A stretch of DNA of 32,275 nucleotides, from contig JBBIVA010000027.1 in the NCBI GenBank assembly GCA_037439945.1, positions 1 through 32,275 of the forward strand, in the 5' to 3' direction. The DNA comes from CALEUX01 sp037439945 (GTDB lineage Bacteria > Bacteroidota > Bacteroidia > Bacteroidales > Marinilabiliaceae). Positions 23,736 through 32,275 of the stretch are shown here, one piece after another (position 1 is the stretch's first letter; each line of letters begins with the position of its first letter). A program made the position numbers and the translations under genes. Below the pieces are notes generated by a model. It was not told where the DNA came from, searched no databases, and saw only the letters and a list, made by a program, of their open reading frames with translations.

Positions 23736-24122
23736 ATGGATGTAACATGTGCAATATTAATAACCGGCACAAAAGTTTTACTGGCAAAACGTGGTAGCGG
23801 CCATATTCGAGGCGGTTTGTGGGAGTTTCCGGGTGGTAAGTTGCAAAATGGTGAAACTTTGGAGGATTGCATTATCAGGGAAATTCGCGAAGAGCTTGGA
23901 GTTGATATAGAGGTTGTAAACAGATGTCAGACTGTCGGGTTCAGCTACCCCGACAGAACCATTAATCTTCATCCATTTTATTGTTCCATTATTAAAGGTA
24001 AGCCGGTGGCATTGGTTCATGAAAAAATTGAATGGGTTGAAATTTCGCGGTTGGATTATATGGATTTATGTGCAGCCGATAAATTAATAGCATCCCGGGT
24101 AATTAATCAATATAACAGATAA
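23736..24122 (+). CDS. mutT: MutT-type Nudix hydrolase
   Basis: A 128-aa Nudix enzyme with a perfect Nudix box: G34-x5-E40-x7-R48-E-I-R-E-E-L-G55. The start MDVTCAILITGTKVLLAKR at ATG 23736 and the small size match 8-oxo-dGTP diphosphatases that sanitise the nucleotide pool, but the box alone does not fix the substrate, and CTP or other (d)NTP pyrophosphohydrolase activity is possible. Earlier in-frame Met codons give an unlikely N-terminus. It is followed 61 nt later by acylphosphatase on the same strand, possibly in one transcript. Confidence 0.88.
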   Translation: MDVTCAILITGTKVLLAKRGSGHIRGGLWEFPGGKLQNGETLEDCIIREIREELGVDIEVVNRCQTVGFSYPDRTINLHPFYCSIIKGKPVALVHEKIEWVEISRLDYMDLCAADKLIASRVINQYNR

Positions 24123-24183
24123 ATTCTCACTTGTAAGGGGTTTACATAAGCCTTCTTTTTTAATAAATTTGAAATAAAAAGAT

Positions 24184-24465
24184 ATGCAAAGGGTAAAGGT
24201 AATGGTTGATGGCCGGGTTCAAGGGGTTGGTTATCGTTACTTTGTTAATCAACAGGCCGGTCAGTATAAAATTAACGGGTATGTAAAAAACCTGCCCGGA
24301 GGTAAAGTTGAAATTGATGCTGAAGGGGAACCCGAACTTCTTAACAGGTTCTTAAATGTTTGCTCGGCCGGGAGAGGGCTTGCCAGGATTGATTTGTTTC
24401 ATCGTCAGGATGTTGTACCTTATGGTTATACACGGTTCAGAATTATGCACAGTGATGATTTTTAA
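24184..24465 (+). CDS. acyP: Acylphosphatase
   Basis: A 93-aa enzyme hydrolysing carboxyl-phosphate bonds such as those of acetyl or carbamoyl phosphate. The signature VDGRVQGVGYRYFV carries the catalytic Arg (R18) and phosphate-binding loop; NGYVKNLPGGKVEIDAEG carries the catalytic Asn (N36) and the second family signature. Length is normal for the family. It lies downstream of mutT and is convergent with typA; a hairpin at 24558-24583 separates them. Confidence 0.93.
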   Translation: MQRVKVMVDGRVQGVGYRYFVNQQAGQYKINGYVKNLPGGKVEIDAEGEPELLNRFLNVCSAGRGLARIDLFHRQDVVPYGYTRFRIMHSDDF

Positions 24466-24548
24466 GTTCTGTAATCACGGGCAGGCAGTGGAAAACTGTT
24501 TTTTGTGGTTGAAAAACGAATTGTTTAATAACTGCTTTAAGAATAGAA

Positions 24549-24583
24549 TAAAAAAATAAAGCAGGACTATTATGTTCTGCTTT
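24549..24583 (-). terminator. Terminator of typA
   Basis: A 10-bp stem with one G-U pair (24558-24567 with 24574-24583, AAAGCAGGAC/GTTCTGCTTT) and a 6-nt loop. On the minus strand it is followed by ATTTTTTTAT. It lies 14 nt after the typA stop and may also stop plus-strand transcripts from acyP. Confidence 0.8.
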
Positions 24584-24596
24584 ACAATTATGTTTT

Positions 24597-26399
24597 TCAC
24601 CCTTGCTTTGAAATACGTTTCCGTTCATGCTCCCATAAAAGGATTTTTCTCAACCGTATTGCCTTAGGTGTTACTTCAACATATTCGTCCCCCTGAATAT
24701 ATTCAAGCGCTTCTTCGAGGCTAAAGGTTATGGGCGTCACTATACGAACCTTATCATCGGCACCCGAAGCCCTCATATTAGTTAACTTCTTGCTTTTGGT
24801 AATATTAATGGTAAGGTCGCCATCGCGATTGTTTTCTCCTATTACCTGCCCCATATATACTTCGTCCTGTGGTGAAATGAAAAACTTCCCCCTGTCCTGA
24901 AGTTTGTCAATGGCATAGGCAAAAGCTGTTCCCGATTCCATACATATTAATGAGCCGTTTTGCCTTTTTTCAATATTTCCCTTCCAGGGTTGAAATTCGA
25001 TAAAACGGTGTGCCATAATTGCTTCACCGGCTGTGGCTGTAAGCATATTGTTACGTAAACCTATTATGCCGCGTGATGGTATATGAAATTCAAGGTGTAC
25101 ACGGTCTCCTTTTCTCTCCATTGACCGTAATTCGCCACGGCGTTGCGTAACCAGCTCAATGGCTTTTCCTGAAAACTCATCCGGCAGGTCAATTGCCAAT
25201 TCTTCAACGGGTTCGTGTTTTTCACCGGCTAAATCTTTAATAATAACCCGGGGTTGGCCAACCTGTAATTCGTAACCTTCGCGGCGCATGGTTTCAATTA
25301 AAATTGAAAGGTGCAATACGCCACGGCCAAAAACATTCCAGGCATCGGCTGAGTCGGTATTTTCAACTCTCAAGGCAAGGTTTTTTTCAAGTTCTTTGTC
25401 GAGCCTCTCCTTAATATGGCGTGAAGTTACATATTTGCCATCTTTACCAAAAAACGGAGAGTTGTTAATGGTAAACAACATACTCATTGTAGGTTCATCA
25501 ATAGCAATGGGGCCCAGCGGTTCAGGGTTTTCCACATCGCATATTGAATCTCCAATCTCAAAACGGTCGAGGCCTATAATTGCACCAATTTCGCCATTTG
25601 AAATTTCATTGGTTCTGGCACGTCCCAACCCGTCAAAAACATTTATTTCTTTAATACGGGTTTTGTATATATCACCTTTGCGGCCTACAAGGGCTATTTC
25701 CATACCGGTTTTAATTGTACCGCGGTGAACCCTGCCAATTGCAATCCTACCCAAATAATTTGAGTATTCAAGGGAAGTTATAAGCATTTGCGGAGTTCCT
25801 TTGTTCTCTTGTGGGGCAGGTATATGGGCAATAATGGCATCCATCAAAGAAGAGATATCGGAAGTACGGTTTTGCCAGTTGTCTGACATCCACCCCTCCT
25901 TTGCCGACCCGTATATTGTTGCAAAATCAAGTTGTTTCTCAGTTGCTTCAAGATTAAACATCAAATCAAAAACAGCCTCCTGTACCAATTCGGGACGGCA
26001 GTTTGGTTTGTCAACCTTGTTTATCACAACAATTGGTTTTAAACCCAATGCCAGGGCTTTTTGCAGAACAAACCTGGTTTGGGGCATTGGTCCCTCAAAG
26101 GCATCAACAAGTAATAATACCCCGTCGGCCATATTTAAAACCCGCTCAACCTCACCACCGAAATCGCTGTGCCCGGGAGTGTCAATTATGTTTATTTTGT
26201 ATTCTTTCCAAACAACAGAGACATTTTTGGATAAGATGGTTATACCCCTTTCGCGTTCCAGATCATTGCTGTCCATTATTAATTCGCCAACCCTCTGATG
26301 TTCTTTAAACAGCTTTCCGGCCATTAACATCTTGTCAACAAGGGTGGTTTTTCCATGGTCAACATGGGCAATAATTGCTACATTCCTGATTTTTTGCAT
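24597..26399 (-). CDS. typA: Ribosome-associated GTPase TypA/BipA
   Basis: A 600-aa translational GTPase related to EF-G, which binds the ribosome and helps 50S assembly and stress or cold adaptation. The G domain shows G1 IAHVDHGKTTLVDKML, the switch region RERGITI, G3 IDTPGHSDFGGEVERV and G4 NKVDKPN. Domains II, III and V follow, with the BipA-specific C-terminal region (GEAIMAHRFIEFQPWKG, YVEVTPKAIRLRKILL) that tells it from LepA and EF-G. A good -7 promoter box precedes it and a terminator follows, so it is a single-gene unit. Confidence 0.96.
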   Translation of the reverse strand: MQKIRNVAIIAHVDHGKTTLVDKMLMAGKLFKEHQRVGELIMDSNDLERERGITILSKNVSVVWKEYKINIIDTPGHSDFGGEVERVLNMADGVLLLVDAFEGPMPQTRFVLQKALALGLKPIVVINKVDKPNCRPELVQEAVFDLMFNLEATEKQLDFATIYGSAKEGWMSDNWQNRTSDISSLMDAIIAHIPAPQENKGTPQMLITSLEYSNYLGRIAIGRVHRGTIKTGMEIALVGRKGDIYKTRIKEINVFDGLGRARTNEISNGEIGAIIGLDRFEIGDSICDVENPEPLGPIAIDEPTMSMLFTINNSPFFGKDGKYVTSRHIKERLDKELEKNLALRVENTDSADAWNVFGRGVLHLSILIETMRREGYELQVGQPRVIIKDLAGEKHEPVEELAIDLPDEFSGKAIELVTQRRGELRSMERKGDRVHLEFHIPSRGIIGLRNNMLTATAGEAIMAHRFIEFQPWKGNIEKRQNGSLICMESGTAFAYAIDKLQDRGKFFISPQDEVYMGQVIGENNRDGDLTINITKSKKLTNMRASGADDKVRIVTPITFSLEEALEYIQGDEYVEVTPKAIRLRKILLWEHERKRISKQG

Positions 26400-26419
26400 A
26401 ATAGTATCAAAATGGGGTG

Positions 26420-26427
26420 CAAAAGTA
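26420..26427 (-). promoter_or_regulatory. -7 box of the typA promoter
   Basis: Minus-strand TACTTTTG followed by C, about 21 nt ahead of the typA start codon, matching TAnnTTTG. The -33 position, 20 nt upstream, reads CTTA rather than TTTG, so the promoter is incomplete by consensus. Confidence 0.5.
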
Positions 26428-26873
26428 GTGGATTTTAAACAATTTTTTAAGGTATTGGGTTCACCAAATTACCATTATAAAAACCACCAGGTATAACGCT
26501 CTGACTGGCAGGAATATGCAAGAAGTTAAAATTTGGTAAAAAAGACCCTGCCAATTAATCCTTATATTATCATTAAAAATTACCTTTTTAATATTCAGAA
26601 AAAGATTTCCAGTTAATGAATACAATAACCCTAATAAGTGTTTACTAATACTTGCATACCGAAGTTGGCTTTTGCAATGGGGTTGGTTTTAATATTAATG
26701 ATGTTAAAGTGTGTTGATATCATCGGTAGGGCTAAAACATTGACAATTTTGCATATAAGGGGCAATAATTTCCCATGTACAATCGTGGTCAGAAAAACAA
26801 AACTGGGGCAATTGTTATCGTATTGGTTAATAAGACTGTCATGGCCTGCTAGCTCACGAGGAATAATAAATAA
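26428..26873. other. Intergenic region between typA and MITE copy 3
   Basis: About 450 nt without a credible gene. Opposed ORFs of 107 codons (plus) and 85 codons (minus) overlap each other and run into the repeat; neither has recognisable motifs. I consider them accidental, though a degraded gene is possible. Confidence 0.4.
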
Positions 26874-27104
26874 ACCCAAATTTGTCATTAGCCGGTTTCC
26901 TAATGCCCTGAATTTAGAATTATTTAGACTTAAATTGTTGATTATGTGCCTTATATTTTGACAAACCGCTTAATAAAAACTAAATTTTTGTAACCAGAAA
27001 TGCTTACAAATTAAGCTTTTCTAAAGCAGGCTTTACCTGCCACCAGATAGGGTTAAACCCTGCTAAGGCTTTAGTTCATTGTATTCCTAATGAATAATCC
27101 GGGA
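26874..27104. repeat. MITE-like dispersed repeat, copy 3 (full length)
   Basis: 231 bp, starting ACCCAAATTTGTCATTAG, with the right end in reverse reading TCCCGGATTATTCATTAG (13 of 18 matching). It is flanked by TAA on both sides (26871-26873 and 27105-27107). Conserved blocks fall at the same offsets as in copy 1: TATTTTGACA at offset 80, AATGCTTACAAATTA at 125, GTTCATTG at 200. The central hairpin keeps TTTGTAA/TTACAAA. A second palindrome AGGGTTAAACCCT sits at 27049-27061. Confidence 0.82.
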
Positions 27105-27120
27105 TAAATTTAAACTTAAA

Positions 27121-27162
27121 AGAATAAAAAAACCGTATGGAAAAATATTGCAAACGGCTTTT
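27121..27162 (-). terminator. Probable terminator of ilvE
   Basis: Minus strand: AAAAGCCGT (27154-27162) pairs with ACGGTTTTT (27128-27136), 9 bp with one G-U pair and a loop of 17 nt, running into T residues and ATTC. It lies about 52 nt after the ilvE stop. Confidence 0.6.
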
Positions 27163-27213
27163 AACAATTCGATATGTTAATTACCGGGTTAAAAAATCCT
27201 TAATAGTTATAAA

Positions 27214-28236
27214 CTAAGCAATTATTGTAACCCACCCATGCACATCATTTTCTTCGCCATTTTGAATGGCCCTTAATTTATTATAAAGTTTAGTGCTAAC
27301 TGGTCCGGGATTACCATCTTTAGTAAATGTGAATGATTTATTATTGTCTAAATCATCAATGCGGCCAACCGGGCTAATAACGGCAGCAGTTCCACATTGT
27401 CCAACCTCTTCAAAAGAGCTTAGTTCTTCAAAAGGAATTGGGCGTCTTTCAGTTTTAAGGCCCATATCCAAAGCAAGTTGCAATAAACTGTTATTTGTAA
27501 TCGATGGTAAAATGGATCGTGATTCGGGTGTAATATATGTGTTGTTTTTAATCCCAAAAAAATTGGCAGGGCCACATTCATCGATATACTTTTTTTCACG
27601 GCTATCGAGATACAAAACAGCTGAATAACCATTTTCTTTGGCAATTTTGCCTGCTTTAAGGCTTGCAGCATAATTACCTCCAACTTTAATATTACCGGTA
27701 CCCAGAGGTGCAGCCCTGTCGTATTCACGCATTATAGCTACATTTGTCAATTTAAATCCTTCTTTAAAGTAAGGTCCAACCGGGGTAACAAAAACCATAA
27801 ACAGGTATTCATCAGCTGGAGAAACACCTACTTTAGGGCCGGTTCCAATAAGTAAAGGCCTGATATACAATGAAGCACCCGACTCCATTGGAGGTATAAA
27901 GCGTTTATTAAGATTGACAGCTTTAATTACAGCCGAAACAAAAATTTCTTCGGGAACAGGGGCCATTAAAATACCATGGGCTGAGTTGATCATACGTCTG
28001 GCATTATCCTCAAGCCTGAATATTCTTATTTTACCATCTTTGCCCTTAAAGGCCTTTAACCCTTCAAAAGCTTCCTGTCCGTAATGTAAACAGGTTGCAG
28101 CAATGTGTATGTCAATATGGTCGGAACTGCTTACTTCAAGTTCGCCCCATTTACCATCACGGTAATAACATCTTACATTGTAATCGGTTTTTAGATAATT
28201 AAATGATAGATTTTTCCAATCAAATTCGCTGGTCAT
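27214..28236 (-). CDS. ilvE: Branched-chain amino acid aminotransferase
   Basis: Fold-type IV PLP aminotransferase, 340 aa, exchanging amino groups between Val/Leu/Ile and 2-oxoglutarate. Markers are HYGQEAFEGLKAFKGKDG, SGASLYIRPLLIGTGP, the PLP Lys at about residue 184 in GTGNIKVGGNYAASLKAG, ECGPANFFGIKN and GQCGTAAVISPVG, which place it in the BCAT group rather than D-amino-acid transaminases. The start is ATG 28236 (MTSEFDWKNLSFNYLKT); the longer open frame adds an unnatural N-terminus. It stands alone, without ilv or leu biosynthetic genes nearby. Confidence 0.94.
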   Translation of the reverse strand: MTSEFDWKNLSFNYLKTDYNVRCYYRDGKWGELEVSSSDHIDIHIAATCLHYGQEAFEGLKAFKGKDGKIRIFRLEDNARRMINSAHGILMAPVPEEIFVSAVIKAVNLNKRFIPPMESGASLYIRPLLIGTGPKVGVSPADEYLFMVFVTPVGPYFKEGFKLTNVAIMREYDRAAPLGTGNIKVGGNYAASLKAGKIAKENGYSAVLYLDSREKKYIDECGPANFFGIKNNTYITPESRSILPSITNNSLLQLALDMGLKTERRPIPFEELSSFEEVGQCGTAAVISPVGRIDDLDNNKSFTFTKDGNPGPVSTKLYNKLRAIQNGEENDVHGWVTIIA

Positions 28237-28535
28237 ATTATCAATATAATAGTTATGGAAATAATGAGATGTAAAATTAAGAATAACTTTCAATAATTCC
28301 CATGATACCGGCTAAAACTAAAAAGGTTATGGAACCCTGATATTTTAACCTGATGTTAATTAATTAAAATACACGAACATACACTTATGGACGGTACTGG
28401 AAAGGAAAAATATTGGTTGTAAAACATCTTTTTAAAATAAAGGGAGTGTGTAATATGGATAAACCACAATGGCGGCAATGGCATACCAAGGCTAACAACT
28501 ATTGGCCTTCCCTTTTATACCACAACATTATAATA

Positions 28536-29318
28536 CTACCTGAAAAGAAGCATTAACGCTGATAAAGCAATTATAATTATAACTAAAAACCGGAACTCAC
28601 GCTCAGGAATATGGCTAACAATACGTTTACCTGCCCATGAACCTAAAAATACCGAAGGCAACATAATAAAATTCATTTGAAGCGAGCTCAGGGTAATTGA
28701 TTCCCATACAAAAAAGTGAAACGGTAGTTTAAAAATATTCAGGATTATGAAAAATATTGCGGCTGTTCCCAGAAAGCTCTCCTTTTGCAACCGCATTGAT
28801 AAAAGGTAAACATCGAAAATAGGGCCGGCCGCATTTCCAATCATTGTTGCAAATCCACCTGAAAAACCGGTAACTTTTGATAAGAAGGGGTATTTTGACA
28901 AGTCAGTTTTTTTGCCCGAAAAGTCGAAATAAAGTATTACTGCAAGGCAAACAAAAACAGCTATTGCCATAATATCCCTGAATACGGCATCACTTATTAG
29001 TTTTCCAACTGCAACAGCCAATAAAATTCCGCCAATTGACCATGGCAGAAGATTTCTGATCTGTTTCCATTTAATGCTGGCCTTATAGTTGCGAATAGCA
29101 AAAAAGTCTCCGAAAATTAAAAATGGAAGAAGTATCCCTGATGATACCATCCCTCCGTATAAATAGGCAAGAATGGGGATTGAAACCATTCCAATACCCT
29201 TTAAGCCGCTTTTAGAGAAGCCGTTAATAAAGGCGCAGCCCAGTGTAACAAACCAGATCGTCCAGCTTACTTGAAGAGGGTTTAATATTGCTTCTAACAT
29301 TGATGCAAAGAAATGCAA
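28536..29318 (-). CDS. TauE/SafE-family (TSUP) membrane permease
   Basis: A 260-aa integral membrane protein of about eight helices, arranged as two repeats of the TauE/SafE fold (INGFSKSGLKGIGMVSIPIL in the first half, GFSGGFATMIGNAAGPIFDVY in the second). The family exports or imports sulfite, organosulfonates or other small organic anions; the substrate is not readable here. It begins 57 nt downstream of the histidine kinase on the same strand and may be cotranscribed. A hairpin at the end of the kinase gene could lower expression. Confidence 0.85.
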   Translation of the reverse strand: MHFFASMLEAILNPLQVSWTIWFVTLGCAFINGFSKSGLKGIGMVSIPILAYLYGGMVSSGILLPFLIFGDFFAIRNYKASIKWKQIRNLLPWSIGGILLAVAVGKLISDAVFRDIMAIAVFVCLAVILYFDFSGKKTDLSKYPFLSKVTGFSGGFATMIGNAAGPIFDVYLLSMRLQKESFLGTAAIFFIILNIFKLPFHFFVWESITLSSLQMNFIMLPSVFLGSWAGKRIVSHIPEREFRFLVIIIIALSALMLLFR

Positions 29319-29359
29319 TATTTTTCGTTGAAAAGAAAAAGAACAGGGGAAATTTCAGG

Positions 29360-29379
29360 ATAATCCTTACGGGGATTAT
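29360..29379 (-). terminator. Hairpin at the end of the histidine kinase gene
   Basis: ATAATCC (minus strand, 29373-29379) pairs perfectly with GGATTAT (29360-29366) across a 6-nt loop and overlaps the stop codon of the kinase gene. There is no clear T-run, so it could be a weak terminator or an mRNA 3'-end stabiliser. Confidence 0.35.
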
Positions 29380-31673
29380 TTAACTGGTTTTATGGGTAAT
29401 TCTACATAAAAGGAACTTCCCTTTTCGGGTTCACTAATTGCTCTAACAACCCCACCCTGTCTGTCCATAAACTCCCTGCAAAGCGGCAGCCCGAAACCTG
29501 TTCCTTTTTCACCTGAGGTCCCTTTTTTCAGGTAAACATTTTCCAATTGAAACAATCCTTCAATTACGTCAGGGTTTATGCCAATACCGTAATCCTTTAT
29601 TTCGATGGTAATTTTTTTTGAATTTTTATGAATATTAATTTCCACCTTGTTCCCTGGTAATGAGAATTTAACTGCATTTGAAACCAGGTTGCGTAATACC
29701 GTTCCCATCATTGTTTCATCGGCCCAGGCCTTATCATTATCTGTTAAATTATTTATAATTTCAATGTTTTTGGGTGTGGCCATTGGTAAAACCTGGATGA
29801 TAATTTTTTGGGCCAACGGTTTAAGGTTTACCTCTGAAGGCTGGTAATGAATTTTTCCTGTCTGCGACAATGCCCAATTAAGCAAATTCTCAATTAACTC
29901 AAACATGGTAATGGTTCCTTCGCGCAACAGCTCCACCAGTTTTTTATTCTCTTTGGGTGAATTATTTAAAAATGACCTATTTAATAAATCTACTGAGCTT
30001 ATTATATTGTTTAAAGGATTACGAATATCATGGGCTATAATGTACAGAAACTTATCTTTTTGGGCATTTATTTCGGTAAGGTATTTATTTGTATTTGTAA
30101 GGCGTTCTTCAAGCTCCTTTTTACCGGTAACATCCCTTGCAGCTGCATAAATTATATTTCCTACTTTTGCTGAACGCCATTCAATATACTTATATTGACC
30201 ATTTTTGCATCTGAAGCGATTAATAAAATCAAGAACGTCTTCTCCTTTAATAAGTTTTTCATTAGTTTCAAGGGTCATGGAAATATCATCGGGGTGAATA
30301 AAATCCCATAACGTTTTATTTATCAGCTCCTCCAAACTAAAACCCAAAACTTTTTCCCATTCAGGATTTACTCTTACAAAACGGCCATCTTCATTTGTAA
30401 GTGCTAGTAAATCAAGAGAAGTGTTAAAATATCTGTCCAGTTCTTCAGTTTTTTCATGAAGAAGCTTTTCAGCCTTTTTCTTTTCGGTTATATTACGGGC
30501 GGTACCTCTTATTCCTGATGTTTCACCCTTTTCGTTTATAATTGTTTTTCCGTTAAATGAAAGAATTACAGCATCCCCGTTTTTATGATAATGAATGGTT
30601 TCATAACTGGTAATAATGCCATTATATAAAAGTTGCGATACCATGGCATTATCCTTTTCGGCATAATCAACTCCTGAAAATTCAGAGAAATGGTGCCCTA
30701 TAATCTCATCACTACTATACCCAAGTGTTTTTTCCCAGGCTTTGTTAACGAAAACAAATTTCCCATTTATATCACATTGCCAAACAAGGTCCTGAAGAGC
30801 CTCAACCATGTCGTGATAAAGTGCTTTTGATGCTATAATTTCATTCTCAATATTCTTTCGTTCGGTAATGTCCTGTATTGTTCCTATTAATTTAATTGGT
30901 TCGCCCTCTGAATTAAAACGTAATTCCCCCTTCTTGTGTAACCAGATAACCTCACCATCAGAAGGTCTGATTATTCTGTATTCTTTGTTAAACGGTTTAC
31001 AGCTTTTAATAACATCATTAAACAGGTAATCTGAAATTTTTTGCCGGTCATCTGGATGGACCAAAGCAATCCAAAGATCAATATCCGATATATTAATATG
31101 TTTTAAGCCTAATATCTGAAGTAATTCTGATGAACCGTTCCAAAGGCTGTTCTGTATATCAAAAATAAAATGCCCAAAATTTCCGATTTTTTGGGCCTGG
31201 TTTAAAAATAACTCCTTTTCCTTTAGCTCCGCCGAATATTTTTCTATATCAGTAACATCCCTGATAACAAGCAATGCAGATGGTTCTCCCTGAGGATAAT
31301 CAGCGAATTCAAAATTAATTATAACAGTTTTTTGTTCGGGATGTGAAATAATATGGAATTTAGCTGCCTCTAATATTTCTTTGTCTATAACCGTTGAACT
31401 AATGAATTTAGAAATCTCCTCTTTTTCAAAGGGATTAAAATAATCAATTATTGATGTTGATATTAACTCTTCGGCAGTTTTATTAAATAGACCTGCAGCG
31501 TAGGGATTAATATTTTGGATAAGCCCGTTTTTATCAATACGTGCCATCCCAAAAATTTTGCTACCCCATGCCCTGTCAAAAATCCGTCTGAAGGAACTAA
31601 TGGTAGCCAGCTTTGCTGCCAGTTCCATATTCTGGTTTAGTAGTTCATCATATGTTGGTTTTTGGTTTGGCAT
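29376..31673 (-). CDS. Multi-PAS sensor histidine kinase
   Basis: A 765-aa soluble sensor kinase. A short N-terminal coiled-coil-like stretch is followed by four PAS domains at about 27-140, 153-275, 287-400 and 410-525, each closed by a PAC-type segment such as GTIQDITERKN or GTARNITEKKK. Then come HisKA with the phosphoacceptor H548 (YIIAHDIRNPLNN) and HATPase_c (about 650-762) with the N box NLVSNAVKFS, G1 DYGIGINP and G2 GEKGTGFGLPLCREF. There is no transmembrane helix or receiver domain, so it senses something in the cytoplasm. No response regulator is adjacent, making it an orphan. The ligands of the PAS domains cannot be told from sequence. Confidence 0.94.
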   Translation of the reverse strand: MPNQKPTYDELLNQNMELAAKLATISSFRRIFDRAWGSKIFGMARIDKNGLIQNINPYAAGLFNKTAEELISTSIIDYFNPFEKEEISKFISSTVIDKEILEAAKFHIISHPEQKTVIINFEFADYPQGEPSALLVIRDVTDIEKYSAELKEKELFLNQAQKIGNFGHFIFDIQNSLWNGSSELLQILGLKHINISDIDLWIALVHPDDRQKISDYLFNDVIKSCKPFNKEYRIIRPSDGEVIWLHKKGELRFNSEGEPIKLIGTIQDITERKNIENEIIASKALYHDMVEALQDLVWQCDINGKFVFVNKAWEKTLGYSSDEIIGHHFSEFSGVDYAEKDNAMVSQLLYNGIITSYETIHYHKNGDAVILSFNGKTIINEKGETSGIRGTARNITEKKKAEKLLHEKTEELDRYFNTSLDLLALTNEDGRFVRVNPEWEKVLGFSLEELINKTLWDFIHPDDISMTLETNEKLIKGEDVLDFINRFRCKNGQYKYIEWRSAKVGNIIYAAARDVTGKKELEERLTNTNKYLTEINAQKDKFLYIIAHDIRNPLNNIISSVDLLNRSFLNNSPKENKKLVELLREGTITMFELIENLLNWALSQTGKIHYQPSEVNLKPLAQKIIIQVLPMATPKNIEIINNLTDNDKAWADETMMGTVLRNLVSNAVKFSLPGNKVEINIHKNSKKITIEIKDYGIGINPDVIEGLFQLENVYLKKGTSGEKGTGFGLPLCREFMDRQGGVVRAISEPEKGSSFYVELPIKPVK

Positions 31674-32275
31674 ATAGTTAAAATTCGTAAAAATTTTTTA
31701 CCTAATCAATAAATTGACGGATATTACCCATAATATTTTATAATTCCTTGTTTCTGTTGGATTGACAGGAAATAAGCAGGGACGAGTGTTACTTAATTTT
31801 TGGTGGAACCAAAATTACGCACTTTAGAATGGGTAATCGATAAAGGGCTTGTAGTCAATTCCAAATCTTTGGAATTGAAACAATCACTAAATCCGGATTA
31901 TCCCAATTGATTAATTTTGGTTGAACAAATTATTGCAAATTAATAAATGGGCTGATTTGGGTAGGATATATTTTGGTAAATGTGGTATTTATTTTTACTT
32001 TAAGCGTAGTTAAACCTTTGTAACCTGCCGAAAATTTGATGAAAAGGTTATAGCCGTTCCTTGCCGGTTAAATTCCGGTTTCAGGTTGGCAAGAACAAGC
32101 AGAACTCTGTCTGATTAAACGAATTTTACTGCTGTTTCTGCATTTTTCGCAATAACCTTAAATAATTGGTAAAATTTCGACCTTAAATTTCTTAAAAAAG
32201 TTCGCGTAGGGATAAAAAAATCACTTGTTTTCCGCACTTTTCTGCAACACCCACCTAACTACCTGTAAATCAAGT
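31674..32275. other. Upstream region of the histidine kinase, with palindromes
   Basis: No gene seen in the last 600 nt. It contains a perfect 10+10 palindrome with a 2-nt centre at 31856-31877 (CAATTCCAAA/TTTGGAATTG). There is also an inverted repeat TTTTGGT/ACCAAAA around 31799-31815, and a related AATTTTGGTTGAAC at about 31913. Further on, a nested stem is possible at about 32054-32095 (GTTCCTTGCC/GGCAAGAAC). These could be regulatory sites or RNA structures; no clean TAnnTTTG promoter was found. Confidence 0.45.

Noticed and set aside
26631..26961. Overlapping ORFs on both strands (107 and 85 codons) between typA and ilvE
   Set aside because: They oppose each other, have no family features, and both extend into MITE copy 3, as expected for chance ORFs.
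5381..27104. The three dispersed repeats as a CRISPR or tandem array
   Set aside because: The copies are 231 bp, separated by 8-13 kb, have terminal inverted repeats and no spacers or cas genes.
28455..28556. 33-codon plus-strand ORF with a GGGAG sequence ahead of it
   Set aside because: Very short, overlaps the end of the permease gene on the other strand, and encodes no recognisable helix or motif.

Overview
The window looks like chromosomal DNA of a member of the Bacteroidota, probably of the Bacteroidales/Marinilabiliales kind (the order is inference). The signs are: low GC; almost no Shine-Dalgarno sites; several Bacteroidota-type promoters (a TTG/TTTG box, 20-21 nt, then TAnnTTTG) that can be read by eye; a sdhCAB complex with a single di-heme-type anchor; a fused CcsB-CcsA cytochrome c synthase; and a lipoprotein/outer-membrane pair resembling the Bacteroidota families DUF6452/DUF6048.

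Layout. 118-3574 (minus): succinate:quinone oxidoreductase/fumarate reductase operon sdhC-sdhA-sdhB with a readable promoter. 4232-5354 (plus): overlapping lipoprotein and outer-membrane protein genes. 5695-10293 (minus): a compact run reading 57-aa membrane protein, DUF4268 protein, creatininase-family amidohydrolase, agmatine deiminase (AguA), N-carbamoylputrescine amidase (AguB), serine-hydrolase lipoprotein. AguA and AguB together turn agmatine into putrescine. 10713-11927 (minus): an outer-membrane porin-like protein with a strong terminator. 12944-16045 (plus): CcsBA. 16205-16278 (minus): tRNA-Asn(GTT) with promoter and terminator. 16422-18765 (plus): PfkB-family kinase and glycine C-acetyltransferase.

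19015-22490 is a roughly 3.5-kb accessory island: a voltage-gated-type cation channel, a HicAB toxin-antitoxin locus whose toxin gene is frameshifted, and a 5'-truncated hsdR remnant with a nonsense codon. Two long imperfect inverted repeats resembling attC-type cassette sites flank hicAB. The left edge of the island lies inside a truncated copy of a short dispersed repeat. The right edge is a perfect 26-bp inverted repeat with a 5-nt loop.

22535-31673 returns to housekeeping genes: a glycosyltransferase (minus), a MutT-type Nudix hydrolase and acylphosphatase (plus), then on the minus strand TypA/BipA, branched-chain aminotransferase, a TauE/SafE-type permease and a four-PAS histidine kinase.

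The most striking unexplained element is a MITE-like repeat. There are two full copies of exactly 231 bp (5381-5611 and 26874-27104) and one truncated copy (18851-19014). The full copies have imperfect 18-bp terminal inverted repeats, 3-nt flanking duplications (TTA, TAA) and a conserved internal hairpin. No transposase, integrase, CRISPR array or rRNA gene was seen.
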